DNA from: Firm-04 sp003446315
GTDB lineage: Bacteria; Bacillota; Clostridia; Oscillospirales; Ruminococcaceae
DNA length: 48,325 nucleotides
Assembly: GCA_946530355.1 (NCBI GenBank)
Contig: CAMNAB010000005.1
Coordinates: 1-48,325, forward strand
Direction of reading: 5' to 3'
Position 1 is the stretch's first letter. The number at the start of each line of letters is the position of its first letter. Both the position numbers and the translations under genes were made by a program. The notes under the pieces were generated by a model. The model did not search any database, was not told the origin of the DNA, and saw only the letters and a program-made list of their open reading frames with translations. Below are positions 1 to 7,731 of this stretch, one piece after another.

Positions 1-189
1 GCAGACGTTCACCGCGTCATGACGCCAGACACCGGATACGCGGTAATCTCCGGGCTGACGGAGGCCTTAAGCGGCCATCAAAACGGAATCGTAGTTCTCG
101 TTTAAATTTATAAGGTTGCACATTTTACGGGTTATGCGCCCGACTCGCAAATCAAACTTCCCAGCCCCCGTCGAAACCTTTACGCCCCC
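1..189 (-). ncRNA. ssrA: tmRNA (ssrA), 5' part, truncated by the window edge
   Basis: Transfer-messenger RNA rescues stalled ribosomes together with SmpB and tags the unfinished protein for degradation. Read on the minus strand from about 189, the RNA begins with the conserved tmRNA 5' end GGGGGCGTAAAGGTTTCGAC, which includes the TTCGAC of the tRNA-like domain. From 102 down to 67 the messenger-like part encodes the tag NENYDSVLMAA followed by TAA, a typical tag with hydrophobic-Ala-Ala at its end. The 3' tRNA-like half lies beyond position 1. A consensus promoter sits just upstream. smpB lies 1.2 kb away on the same strand, a common arrangement in Firmicutes. The exact processed 5' end (RNase P site) is estimated. 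Confidence 0.93.
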
Positions 190-220
190 GAATGGGAAAA
201 GCGGGATGCTTTTCTATCCT

Positions 221-249
221 ATTATACCGCATTTGCGGCGATTTGTCAA
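221..249 (-). promoter_or_regulatory. sigma-A promoter of ssrA
   Basis: On the minus strand there is a perfect TTGACA (-35, 244-249), a 17-nt spacer and a perfect TATAAT (-10, 221-226). Transcription would start near 214, about 25 nt before the mature tmRNA end. It begins directly after the stop codon of the S66 peptidase, so tmRNA has its own strong promoter. Confidence 0.9.
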
Positions 250-254
250 CCGTA

Positions 255-1367
255 TCAGAGCAATCGGATTTCCTGCGCATCCGCATTGACCTGAACGCGC
301 GCACCATATGGGAGAATTGCTCTCGGTGCTGCATGTCCGAAATTGACATTATAGAGAATCGGCAGGTTCGGATTCTGCACGGCTTCCCGCCAGACCGCCT
401 TGTATTCCTCATAGTATGTCTCATTGATCGGTTTGCCGACCAGAATGCCGTTGATATTTGCAAAAACGCCTGCTTCTCTGAATGTGTCAAGGATGCGCTT
501 CAGCCGTTCCGGAGAGGGTGTTTCCTCGCTTGTTTCCGCAAAGAAAACCTTTCCGTTCCATTCGTCCGCCTGCGGGAAAATGCCGTATTTCTGCGAAAAT
601 TCACCATGCTTCTCAAAAACGGAAGCATCTATGAACGAATATTCTTTCAGCATCTCTGCATATGCTTCTGCACAGTCAGAGAGCAGCATTTCACCCATAC
701 TGTCAACACAGCCGCCGAGCAGTTCGCCTTCAAATACCGGATTGCCCTGTAAAAGCTCATAGCCGTTTGATTCCGCGTGTGATGCAGGCAGCGTACCAAT
801 CAACTCCCGTGCATAGCTGCTGCGCTCCTCATACCATGTATCTGAAGGTCTGATGACGCGCCCGTGATACGGTGCAAAACAGCTCTCAAACTGCGCTTTG
901 GAATACGGCAGCATATCGCCGGAAAGTTCCGCAAGATCGCTGAGAAAGCTCTGTCCGTAATAGGTTTGCAGACCGAGCCGGTAAAACATCAGGTGATTGT
1001 TGGTCGTATCGGAATAGCCGAGAAAGAATTTCGGATGCTCCCTGACTGCCCTGCGAAATGATTCATCTTCCATCAGGCAGGGAAACGTGCGGAACGTGTC
1101 GATTCCGCCGATTGCAGTGATGATGCCGCTGATGCTGTCATCGAGAAAAGCCGCTTTGAGATCAGCGGCGCGCAGTTCCGGATGTTCCCAGATTGTCTGT
1201 ACGCCGGCAAGCGCATGTTCTGTCACGACCGGTTCCAGTCCGAAAGCCCGCAGCCGCTTCACACCGAGTTCCAGCTCATGTGCGCAGTATGGTTCTCCGA
1301 GTTGTCCGTTTGAAAGAGAAATGATTGCAACGCGGTCGCCCTTTTGCAGCGGTCTTGGTTCGATCAT
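255..1367 (-). CDS. LD-carboxypeptidase / MccF-like serine peptidase, family S66
   Basis: This 370-residue cytoplasmic serine peptidase has the S66 fold (muramoyltetrapeptide LD-carboxypeptidase, or microcin C self-immunity protein MccF). Visible hallmarks are the N-terminal LQKGDRVAIISLS, the AIGG loop near residue 86, the nucleophile Ser119 in GYSDTT, a glutamate in FFAETSEE, and the C-terminal histidine in NFGHAAPRAILPYG. These give the Ser-Glu-His triad. Length fits the family. The start is set by AAAGGAG seven bases upstream. The gene lies 35 bases after smpB on the same strand and is probably co-transcribed with it. GYSDTT and the overall length favour the MccF-like branch over the housekeeping LdcA branch, so the substrate may be an aminoacyl-nucleotide or a peptide. 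That choice is inference. Confidence 0.88.
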   Translation of the reverse strand: MIEPRPLQKGDRVAIISLSNGQLGEPYCAHELELGVKRLRAFGLEPVVTEHALAGVQTIWEHPELRAADLKAAFLDDSISGIITAIGGIDTFRTFPCLMEDESFRRAVREHPKFFLGYSDTTNNHLMFYRLGLQTYYGQSFLSDLAELSGDMLPYSKAQFESCFAPYHGRVIRPSDTWYEERSSYARELIGTLPASHAESNGYELLQGNPVFEGELLGGCVDSMGEMLLSDCAEAYAEMLKEYSFIDASVFEKHGEFSQKYGIFPQADEWNGKVFFAETSEETPSPERLKRILDTFREAGVFANINGILVGKPINETYYEEYKAVWREAVQNPNLPILYNVNFGHAAPRAILPYGARVQVNADAQEIRLL

Positions 1368-1402
1368 GGCGGAACTCCTTTCACGGTTTTCTGAAATATC
1401 CG

Positions 1403-1867
1403 TTACATATTGCGTGATTTGACAGCGCGGTCAATATCGCGGTTTGCAGATTTGATCGCAGCATCCTCTCGCTTGTCATAGAGCTTTTTACCTTTGCAAA
1501 GCCCGATCTGCACTTTCACTCTGCCGTCTTTGAAATAGAGAGACAGCGGGATCAGCGTCAGACCCTGTGTTTTGAGTGTACCGAACAGCTTTAGGATCTC
1601 GCGCTTATGCATCAGCAGTCTGCGCACACGGCGCGGATCTTTGTTGAACACATTGCCCTTTTCATAGGGTGAAACATGCATATCACGCAGAAAGAGCTGA
1701 CCGTCCTCAATGCTGCACCAACTGTCTTTCAGATTGACGTTGCCGTTCCGGATGGACTTCACTTCCGTACCGATCAGCTCAATACCAGCCTCATAGGATT
1801 CCAGCACAAAATAGTCATGGCGTGCCTTGCGGTTTTCCGCAATTTGTTTGATTCCTGCCTGTTTCAT
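1403..1867 (-). CDS. smpB: SsrA-binding protein SmpB
   Basis: SmpB binds the tRNA-like domain of tmRNA and brings it to stalled ribosomes. The 154-residue protein has the family's core sequences: KQIAENRKARHDYFV at the start, GIELIGTEVKSIRNG, then NLKDSW, and HKREILKLFG in the middle. The basic C-terminal tail is GKKLYDKREDAAIKSANRDI. I chose the ATG at 1867, not an in-frame ATG 23 codons upstream, because AGGGGG lies six bases before it and the protein then starts where SmpB proteins normally do. A consensus promoter is 41 bases upstream. The partner RNA gene ssrA is at the left edge of the window. Confidence 0.97.
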   Translation of the reverse strand: MKQAGIKQIAENRKARHDYFVLESYEAGIELIGTEVKSIRNGNVNLKDSWCSIEDGQLFLRDMHVSPYEKGNVFNKDPRRVRRLLMHKREILKLFGTLKTQGLTLIPLSLYFKDGRVKVQIGLCKGKKLYDKREDAAIKSANRDIDRAVKSRNM

Positions 1868-1907
1868 GGTCAGCCCCCTTTTCACGGTTGTTTCTTCACG
1901 GTGATTC

Positions 1908-1936
1908 ATTATACCATGTTTTTCACGATCTGTCAA
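1908..1936 (-). promoter_or_regulatory. sigma-A promoter of smpB
   Basis: The minus strand carries TTGACA (1931-1936), a 17-nt spacer and TATAAT (1908-1913), all consensus. The transcript would start near 1901 and read smpB and then the S66 peptidase gene. Confidence 0.9.
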
Positions 1937-1984
1937 GTAAAAACGCTGTCATATTTGCGTATTTGCTGCTGATTTACAATAGAA

Positions 1985-2013
1985 TTGACATTGCATCCGA
2001 TTTGTGATAAAAT
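1985..2013 (+). promoter_or_regulatory. sigma-A promoter for the rightward hypothetical genes
   Basis: TTGACA (1985-1990), a 17-nt spacer and TAAAAT (2008-2013) lie 52 bases before the ATG at 2065. The promoter is back to back with the smpB promoter, so the 130-base gap is a divergent promoter region. Confidence 0.85.
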
Positions 2014-2064
2014 AGAATCATATACAAAGCGGATACGGGAAACAACATGCTTGAGGTGGATCAT

Positions 2065-2574
2065 ATGAATGAAGCAAAACGTGCCGCAAGGCAGCATAAG
2101 CCGAAACCCGCAGCTTATCTGACGCGGGATGCCGTTGAACAGACCGTGAAGGCGTGCGGAATTGACCGTTCCCGTTTTTCTGAGGTATCCAAGCTGCAAT
2201 ATCAGGAGATTCAGAAGCGGTTTTATTATGCGTTCTGTAATTACCGGTATCACACAGAGCCGCGATACACGGAAACAGAATTCCGTGCGGATTTGCAGGA
2301 AAAAGTGATCGCCGGAGCATTGCAGCAGCCGGACTGGGATACATTTATACAGGAAATCCGGAACGTGCTGCCGGATTCAGAAAAGCTGTATCTGCTTGCA
2401 AACAGCAAATGGGTATATGCAGGATATGCAGATGAGATCTGCCGTATTCTTTCGCAAACGGTAGACATCATGCATTGGAGTGATTTTGCAATATTTTCGA
2501 TGTCTTTTTCATATTGTATCGCGTATGATGATATCGAAGAATGTGCCGTTCAGTATCAAAAAAAAGGAGTATGA
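2065..2574 (+). CDS. Hypothetical protein, 169 residues
   Basis: I do not recognise this protein. It starts with a basic stretch (MNEAKRAARQHKPKPAAYL), is soluble and mixed in charge, and has no signal peptide or membrane segment. The ATG at 2065 is preferred over one at 2047 because GAGGTGG lies five bases upstream of it. It is followed after three bases by a second small hypothetical gene and then by a radical SAM gene, which suggests one transcript from the promoter at 1985. No catalytic motif is visible. The coding call rests on the promoter, the ribosome site and the tight spacing. Confidence 0.75.
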   Translation: MNEAKRAARQHKPKPAAYLTRDAVEQTVKACGIDRSRFSEVSKLQYQEIQKRFYYAFCNYRYHTEPRYTETEFRADLQEKVIAGALQQPDWDTFIQEIRNVLPDSEKLYLLANSKWVYAGYADEICRILSQTVDIMHWSDFAIFSMSFSYCIAYDDIEECAVQYQKKGV

Positions 2575-2577
2575 CAT

Positions 2578-3090
2578 ATGGAACAAACGCCGAATCCGGA
2601 AAGACTCCGCCCGTTTGCGGATGAAATCATGCAGATTGATTTTTTGTCGCATTGCGGAGAAAAGCCGCTGCCGGAGTATCCGTTTCCGGCAAAATATTGT
2701 GCGCGAAGTGCAGCGATGACAAAAGTCCGCGGCATCAAATGGGAGAACATCCAAATAAGTGCAGCCGGAGATCTGACAGAAAATCTCTGCCTGTATCATC
2801 GTCCGTATTATGATTCGTATTATAATTCGCTTGTGATTTCGCTGAAAGAGAGATATATCTCCCGCTGGCAGGAAATCGTGCAGCCGATCGCAGAAGCGCG
2901 TTTTGGAAAGGATGCAGAAAAAGTGACGGTATCCATGCGCTGGGATATCATACAAATACTGATTGGCAGATACTACGAAGAATTCTTTGCGCAGACATTA
3001 TATCCGGATCTGCTGACGGTATACAAATCGGGACATCTTCCCGTTGGATGGAACGGCGCATATCCAGACGGAGCATTGCTGGTATACTGA
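2578..3090 (+). CDS. Hypothetical protein, 170 residues
   Basis: This soluble protein has no assigned function. The C-terminus GHLPVGWNGAYPDGALLVY is a kind of ending I associate with small uncharacterised proteins of Ruminococcus and relatives, and may be a fold signature rather than an active site. The middle is rich in tyrosine (HRPYYDSYYNS). AAAAGGAG sits before the ATG, and the gene starts three bases after the previous stop. It ends eight bases before the radical SAM start, and its last codons (TGAGGT) provide that gene's ribosome site, so translation is probably coupled. Confidence 0.75.
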   Translation: MEQTPNPERLRPFADEIMQIDFLSHCGEKPLPEYPFPAKYCARSAAMTKVRGIKWENIQISAAGDLTENLCLYHRPYYDSYYNSLVISLKERYISRWQEIVQPIAEARFGKDAEKVTVSMRWDIIQILIGRYYEEFFAQTLYPDLLTVYKSGHLPVGWNGAYPDGALLVY

Positions 3091-3098
3091 GGTTTCCG

Positions 3099-3995
3099 AT
3101 GAACGATCATAAGTGCTGTATCTGTCCCCGGAACTGCGGCGTTGACCGCAGCAGCAAAACCGGCTTCTGCGGGGAATCGAACACGATCCGCATTGCAAGA
3201 GCTGCCCCGCATATGTGGGAAGAACCCCCGATCAGCGGGAAAAACGGTTCCGGAACGATCTTTTTCAGCGGCTGCAATCTGCGCTGTATTTATTGTCAGA
3301 ATCATGACATTGCGGTTTCGCATATCGGGTATCCGGTCACGCCGGAAAAGCTCCTTGATACGATGTTTTCTCTGAAAGAACAGGGCGTTCACAATATCAA
3401 TCTTGTGACACCGAGCCATTATGTGCATGCGCTGATACCGGTTTTGCAGAAAGCGAAAGCAGCAGGCATCGGCATTCCGTTTGTCTGGAATGCATCGGGC
3501 TATGAAAAACCGGAAACACTTGCACTGCTGGACGGTCTGATCGACATTTATCTGCCGGATTTCAAATACATCCGCAGCGAGACTGCAAAAGCATATTCCG
3601 GTGCGCCGGATTATCCGGAGATTGCAAAGGCGGCACTTGCTGAAATGGTCAGGCAGTGCGGCGCACCGGTCATATCGCCGGAAACCGGACTGATGACACG
3701 CGGTGTGCAGGTGCGGCATCTGGTTTTGCCGGGACATGCACAGGAATCGCGGCAGATTCTCTGGTATCTGTATCAGACATACGGCAGCGGCATCGGATAC
3801 AGCATCATGAATCAGTATACACCGATGCCGCAGATGAAAGCGCATCCGCTGCTTTCGCGCCGCGTCACCGAACAGGAATATGAAAATGTTGTGCGGTATG
3901 CAAAGCAGATCGGCATAGAGCATGCATTTACGCAGGAAGGGGAAGCCGCAAGCGAATCTTTTATTCCGGAATTTTCCGGATATCCGGAAAAATAA
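3099..3995 (+). CDS. Radical SAM protein, PflX-type (pyruvate formate-lyase activase homologue)
   Basis: This 298-residue radical SAM protein has the cluster-binding motif CNLRCIYC (Cys59, Cys63, Cys66). It also has an N-terminal cysteine group (CCICPRNCGVDR...GFCGE, Cys6 to Cys24) that marks the PflX group of pyruvate formate-lyase-activase homologues. Members bind a 4Fe-4S cluster and S-adenosylmethionine. Their physiological substrate is not established to my knowledge. I start it at 3099, where TGAGGT gives a ribosome site, and not at the longer in-frame ATG at 3048, which overlaps the previous gene. It is the third gene of a short operon with two hypothetical proteins that could be its partners or substrates; that link is inference. 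Confidence 0.9.
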   Translation: MNDHKCCICPRNCGVDRSSKTGFCGESNTIRIARAAPHMWEEPPISGKNGSGTIFFSGCNLRCIYCQNHDIAVSHIGYPVTPEKLLDTMFSLKEQGVHNINLVTPSHYVHALIPVLQKAKAAGIGIPFVWNASGYEKPETLALLDGLIDIYLPDFKYIRSETAKAYSGAPDYPEIAKAALAEMVRQCGAPVISPETGLMTRGVQVRHLVLPGHAQESRQILWYLYQTYGSGIGYSIMNQYTPMPQMKAHPLLSRRVTEQEYENVVRYAKQIGIEHAFTQEGEAASESFIPEFSGYPEK

Positions 3996-4064
3996 GCATA
4001 TCAGAATACATGATGATATGCATTATAAAATTGATATTGTTTGATTTGATAAGGGGAAATCAAA

Positions 4065-6293
4065 ATGAAGAAAATGTTTTCTGTTTTTCTTTCGGGACTG
4101 TTGTTTTCTGCCGTGACCGTTTTGCCTTTTCCGGCGGAACCGGTTTGTGCTGCGCAGTCATCCGGCGCGTTTGATGACGCTTCACTGCACGAATATCATA
4201 TCACATCTGTTCAGGATCTATTGGATTTCGGGCATTCCAATCTTGATTTTCAGGGCAAGACGGTCTATCTGGATGCGGATCTGGATATGACAGGGGTCGA
4301 ATGGGATCCGAGAGATTTTTATGGCTGCTTTGACGGACAGTATCACACGCTTGAAAACCTGAATATCAGTGATGATTACAATTACAAATACAATGCATCA
4401 TTCAACGGATTGTTCCGCAGAAATTACGGTGTCATATGCCGGCTGAATCTTGCAAATTTTGATGTATTTGCCTTTTCTGCGTATTGGGCCGAATTGTATG
4501 AAGCCGGAAGAACACCGGAACCGGGTGCAATTTGTACGGAAAGCGGCAGCTTGGGGGTTCCCGAGGGGGCGGTCATTTGCGTTTATAATGCTCCCGGTTA
4601 TGCCGGCGGCATCTGTGCCTATAATAACGGCATGATCTGCGGCTGCACGGCGGACGGAAAAGCCGCTGTGTCCGTAAGTTACGAGCAATGCTCATCGGAA
4701 TCAATAAAAAAAGCGACGAATTACAAAGGCGAATATTCCGGCAATATCTGTGCAAATAACAAAGGTACCATCCGGTATTGCACGGCAAATGATAAGATTT
4801 GTGACAGCAATTCTGCCTATAGCTGCAAAGACTGTGAACCGGATTATCAGTGGACACATGCGGACGTTGATGCGATCATGCAGGAACAGGATCTGTCGGA
4901 GATCGGAAGGCTCACGTTATCGGATGATGCAGTCACTGTTTATGAAGGCATGTCGAAAAGAATGGAAGCGAAGATCAACGACTGTTCCGTGCAGGCTGCA
5001 TTTGAATCGGAAGATCCGGAGATTGCGTATGTCGATGCATATAATTTTGTGCAGGGCGTTTCTCCCGGTGATACAAGGATCAAGGCAATATTTGAAAATC
5101 AGATCCGATATATAGATGTGCATGTATCGGAGCTGGGCACGTTTACGGTTTCCCCGGCATCCATAACTTTGGCAGAAGGCAGATTGCAGACGATCCGCGC
5201 CGAAATAGACGGTGTGCCGGTCGATGCTTCCTATTCGATCACAGAGATGAACGGGAAACCGCTGTCCGGATATCAGCTCACAGCGACAACAGTTGCATCT
5301 GTGGAGAACGGCGTTGTTGAGGGCAGAGCAAGCGGTGACGTTGTGGTCGCGGTGTGGTTCGGCAATCTGGTGGAATATGTGGATGTCCATGTTTTCAGTG
5401 CGATCCAAAAAATCCCTGCAAATGATTTCAGCGACCGGGATGCAGCGGAATACCGCATCACAACAGCAGACGGACTGCTTGCATTTGCAGAAGCGTGCGA
5501 CAGAAATGCGCTCGCAGGGAAAACGGTTTATCTGGATGCGGATATCGACATGACGGGTCAAGGCTATGTCCCGCCGGAATCATTCAGCGGAACATTTGAC
5601 GGAAGATATCATACGATCACAGGACTGCGCAGAATGGTATCGTATGAGGAAATCTCCCTTTCTCAATATAGAGGACGCGGAGAACAGTCGGCGGATGTTT
5701 ACGGCGGCGCTTTTGTCAATAATAATGACGGAACGATTATTCGGCTGAATCTTGCCGGGTTGGGCATTTCAGCAAAATCATGGCTTTTTGCGGAACTGTC
5801 TTCAGATGGCAGCAGTCTGGCGACTGCGTGTTATATCAGCGCTTACGCCGGCGGCATCTGCGGAAGGAATACCGGCAGCATTTGCGGCTGCACTGTACAG
5901 GGAACAGCATCTGTCGGCAGTGATTTTTCACCGGCAAACTGGATGCCGCGATATGATACAGCCGAAGTGTACGGCATTTCCGGAGACGGATATAAAGGTG
6001 TGTATTGTAACGCTGATCTGGAATCGGATGCACCTTTGCCGGAAGAAATCAAGGAACTTGTGAATAAAGAATATGGCAGCAAGTATCCGATCAGTATGAC
6101 AAATACAGTATCCGGCGATGTGAACAGCGATGGCATTTTCAATCTATCGGATGTTGTGCTGCTGCAAAAATGGCTGCTTGCCGTTCCGGAAACGGATCTT
6201 GCAAACCGGAATGCAGCGGATCTTTGCTGCGACAACAGATTGGATGTGGTTGATCTTTGCCTGATGAAACGGCTTCTGATGGAGCATGCATGA
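4065..6293 (+). CDS. Secreted dockerin-containing protein with two GLUG-like repeat regions and Ig-like domains
   Basis: A 742-residue exported protein with a signal peptide at about 1-30 (MKKMFSVFLSGLLFSAVTVL..., cleaved near CAAQS). Two homologous regions, about 30-240 and 450-670, each contain a GKTVYLDADxDMTG / FDGxYHT segment and a YAGGIC..N.G.ICGC segment like the GLUG motif. Two segments between them (about 285-350 and 350-445) look like bacterial Ig-like domains, each ending in a V-D-V-H-V strand. The end (about 684-742) is a type I dockerin: GDVNSDGIFNLSDVVLLQKWLL is a good calcium loop, while the second loop (DLCCDNRLDVVD) has cysteine at one usual ligand position. Dockerins attach proteins to cohesin scaffolds, so this is probably part of a cell-surface or cellulosome-like complex. 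No catalytic glycosidase domain is visible. The start has AGGGG upstream. Confidence 0.85.
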   Translation: MKKMFSVFLSGLLFSAVTVLPFPAEPVCAAQSSGAFDDASLHEYHITSVQDLLDFGHSNLDFQGKTVYLDADLDMTGVEWDPRDFYGCFDGQYHTLENLNISDDYNYKYNASFNGLFRRNYGVICRLNLANFDVFAFSAYWAELYEAGRTPEPGAICTESGSLGVPEGAVICVYNAPGYAGGICAYNNGMICGCTADGKAAVSVSYEQCSSESIKKATNYKGEYSGNICANNKGTIRYCTANDKICDSNSAYSCKDCEPDYQWTHADVDAIMQEQDLSEIGRLTLSDDAVTVYEGMSKRMEAKINDCSVQAAFESEDPEIAYVDAYNFVQGVSPGDTRIKAIFENQIRYIDVHVSELGTFTVSPASITLAEGRLQTIRAEIDGVPVDASYSITEMNGKPLSGYQLTATTVASVENGVVEGRASGDVVVAVWFGNLVEYVDVHVFSAIQKIPANDFSDRDAAEYRITTADGLLAFAEACDRNALAGKTVYLDADIDMTGQGYVPPESFSGTFDGRYHTITGLRRMVSYEEISLSQYRGRGEQSADVYGGAFVNNNDGTIIRLNLAGLGISAKSWLFAELSSDGSSLATACYISAYAGGICGRNTGSICGCTVQGTASVGSDFSPANWMPRYDTAEVYGISGDGYKGVYCNADLESDAPLPEEIKELVNKEYGSKYPISMTNTVSGDVNSDGIFNLSDVVLLQKWLLAVPETDLANRNAADLCCDNRLDVVDLCLMKRLLMEHA

Positions 6294-6300
6294 CCGGAAT

Positions 6301-6344
6301 CCCCCGATTTGCTGTGATTTTGCAGCAGATCGGGGGTCATTTTC
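6301..6344 (+). terminator. Rho-independent terminator after the dockerin gene
   Basis: CCCCCGATTTGCTG (6301-6314) pairs with CAGCAGATCGGGGG (6323-6336), 14 pairs with one G-T and a loop of eight. A short, imperfect T-rich tail follows. It begins seven bases after the stop codon. Confidence 0.82.
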
Positions 6345-6451
6345 GGCGATAGGCTGGAGCGATAACCGGCAATTGTCTTTTTATATTGGACAAGAAAGCG
6401 GAAATGTGATATGATAAACATGAATGAAACAGAATGCCTTCACAAAGCCTA

Positions 6452-6480
6452 TTGACAAGGTATGCAAAAAGTGATATAAT
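6452..6480 (+). promoter_or_regulatory. Perfect sigma-A promoter of the leader/LysR unit
   Basis: TTGACA (6452-6457), a spacer of exactly 17 bases and TATAAT (6475-6480). Transcription would start near 6487, just before a ribosome site and a 17-codon open frame, so the transcript has a leader of about 230 bases before the LysR gene. Confidence 0.9.
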
Positions 6481-6503
6481 AAAGACAGAAAGGATGTGCC
6501 GTT

Positions 6504-6557
6504 ATGATGCAGATGTGTCGGATGTGCGAAAAAAGAAGATGGATCCATCTGCGATGA
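6504..6557 (+). CDS. Putative 17-residue leader peptide
   Basis: Reading frame MMQMCRMCEKRRWIHLR with a stop at 6555-6557, preceded by AAAGGA nine bases upstream and a perfect promoter. It is followed 53 bases later by a terminator-like hairpin. The peptide is rich in Met (4), Arg (4) and Cys (2). GCAGATG inside the frame (6509-6515) is the exact complement of CATCTGC at its end (6546-6552). This looks like a transcription-attenuation leader that measures translation or amino-acid supply. Which signal is read (cysteine, methionine, arginine) cannot be told from the sequence. Too short to be proven coding by sequence alone. Confidence 0.5.
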   Translation: MMQMCRMCEKRRWIHLR

Positions 6558-6610
6558 AGCGGCAGCTTCCGTTCATATAGCAAAGAACCGGAATCATAAT
6601 GCGGCGCGGA

Positions 6611-6635
6611 GTGCAGATCTGTTCTGCGCTTTTTT
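6611..6635 (+). terminator. Attenuator-like terminator ahead of the LysR gene
   Basis: GTGCAGA (6611-6617) pairs with TCTGCGC (6623-6629), followed by six T (6630-6635). It ends 81 bases before the LysR start. GCAGAT in its left arm (6613-6618) is also complementary to ATCTGC (6547-6552), so an alternative antiterminator fold can be drawn. With the leader peptide this makes a classical attenuator layout. It could instead be the end of a separate small transcript of about 150 bases. Confidence 0.7.
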
Positions 6636-6716
6636 CTTTGCACAGCAAGATCGTTTCATTGATTCCTGCGGGAAATTACAGCAAAAACGCATTTTGTTCA
6701 GATCGGGGGTGTGTGA

Positions 6717-7631
6717 ATGACAATCCAGCAATTGCGATATGTTCTGACGATTGCAGAAACAGGTTCCATGAATAAAGCGGCAGAACAGCTTTATGTTTCG
6801 CAGCCTTCGCTGACCGCATCCGTACAGGAACTGGAGAAAGAAACCGGGATCCGGATCTTTCTGCGCAGCGGCAGAGGCGTGACCGTCACCAATGACGGCG
6901 CAGAGTTTCTGCGGTATGCCCAGCAGGTCGTGGGGCAGTTTCTTGTGCTGACGGAAAAGTATATTTCAAAAGGCAATATCAAGAAGAAATTCGGCGTATC
7001 TGCGCAGCATTATTCATTTGCAGTCAAAGCATTTGTGGAGATGGTCAAGCGGTTTGATACGGCAGAATATGAGTTTGCGATCCGGGAAACGAAGACCGCA
7101 GAGATCATCAGTGATGTAACGTCCATGCGGAGCGAGATCGGGATTTTGTATCTGAATGACTTCAACCGCAAAGCGATCACCAAGCTGTTGAAAACGAATG
7201 GTCTGACCTTTACGCCGCTGACAAAATGTCAGCCTTATGTGTACTTATGGAAAGGGCATCCGCTGGCGAAAGAAGCGGCGATCAACTTTGCACAGCTTGC
7301 AGAATATCCGTGTCTGTCATTCGAGCAGGGCGATCACAGTTCGTTTTATCTTGCGGAAGAGATCCTGAGCACAAACGATTATCCGCGAACCATTAAGGCG
7401 AATGACCGCGCAACAATGCTGAATCTGATGATCGGACTGAACGGCTATACGCTCTGTTCCGGCATCATCTGCGAGGAGCTCAACGGCAGCGATTATATCG
7501 CCGTTCCGTTTGACTGCGGAGATGACGATGAAGGTATGGAGATCGGATATATTGCGCTGAAAAATACGATTCGCAGCAAGACCGCAGCGATCTATATTGA
7601 TGAATTAAAGCGGTATTTGCAGGTGGAGTAA
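6717..7631 (+). CDS. LysR-family transcriptional regulator
   Basis: The 304-residue protein opens with the standard LysR winged helix-turn-helix: MTIQQLRYVLTIAETGSMNK, then AAEQLYVSQPSLTASVQELE, about residues 1-60. After the linker helix comes a periplasmic-binding-protein-like effector domain (about 90-300). Regulators of this type bind a small co-inducer and act at nearby or divergent genes. The ribosome site is GGGGGTG only. It lies behind the attenuator-like leader and 100 bases before an aminotransferase gene on the same strand, so the two may be linked, but no divergent target gene is present. Effector unknown. A role in controlling the NRPS-PKS cluster 2 kb downstream is possible but unsupported. 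Confidence 0.9.
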   Translation: MTIQQLRYVLTIAETGSMNKAAEQLYVSQPSLTASVQELEKETGIRIFLRSGRGVTVTNDGAEFLRYAQQVVGQFLVLTEKYISKGNIKKKFGVSAQHYSFAVKAFVEMVKRFDTAEYEFAIRETKTAEIISDVTSMRSEIGILYLNDFNRKAITKLLKTNGLTFTPLTKCQPYVYLWKGHPLAKEAAINFAQLAEYPCLSFEQGDHSSFYLAEEILSTNDYPRTIKANDRATMLNLMIGLNGYTLCSGIICEELNGSDYIAVPFDCGDDDEGMEIGYIALKNTIRSKTAAIYIDELKRYLQVE

Positions 7632-7731
7632 GCAATCAGAAACAGGATCAGGATTGCCTGTTTTATTGCATTGAAATGTCAAAAATCAAACGGGCGTGTG
7701 CCCGGAACAATCGGTTTATCAGGAGGTTAAT

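Noticed and set aside
1..105. Open plus-strand frame running in from the left edge (ends at TAA 103-105), looking like the end of a protein
   Set aside because: The minus strand here is tmRNA, with its 5' signature, tag NENYDSVLMAA and own promoter, so the frame is a shadow.
3048..3098. Longer N-terminus for the radical SAM protein
   Set aside because: It would overlap the previous gene by 43 bases and adds residues not expected before the conserved cysteine group, whereas the ATG at 3099 has a ribosome site.
6538..6549. Palindrome GATGGATCCATC as a regulator operator
   Set aside because: It lies inside the leader transcript, is a single short copy, and part of it is explained by the attenuator pairing.
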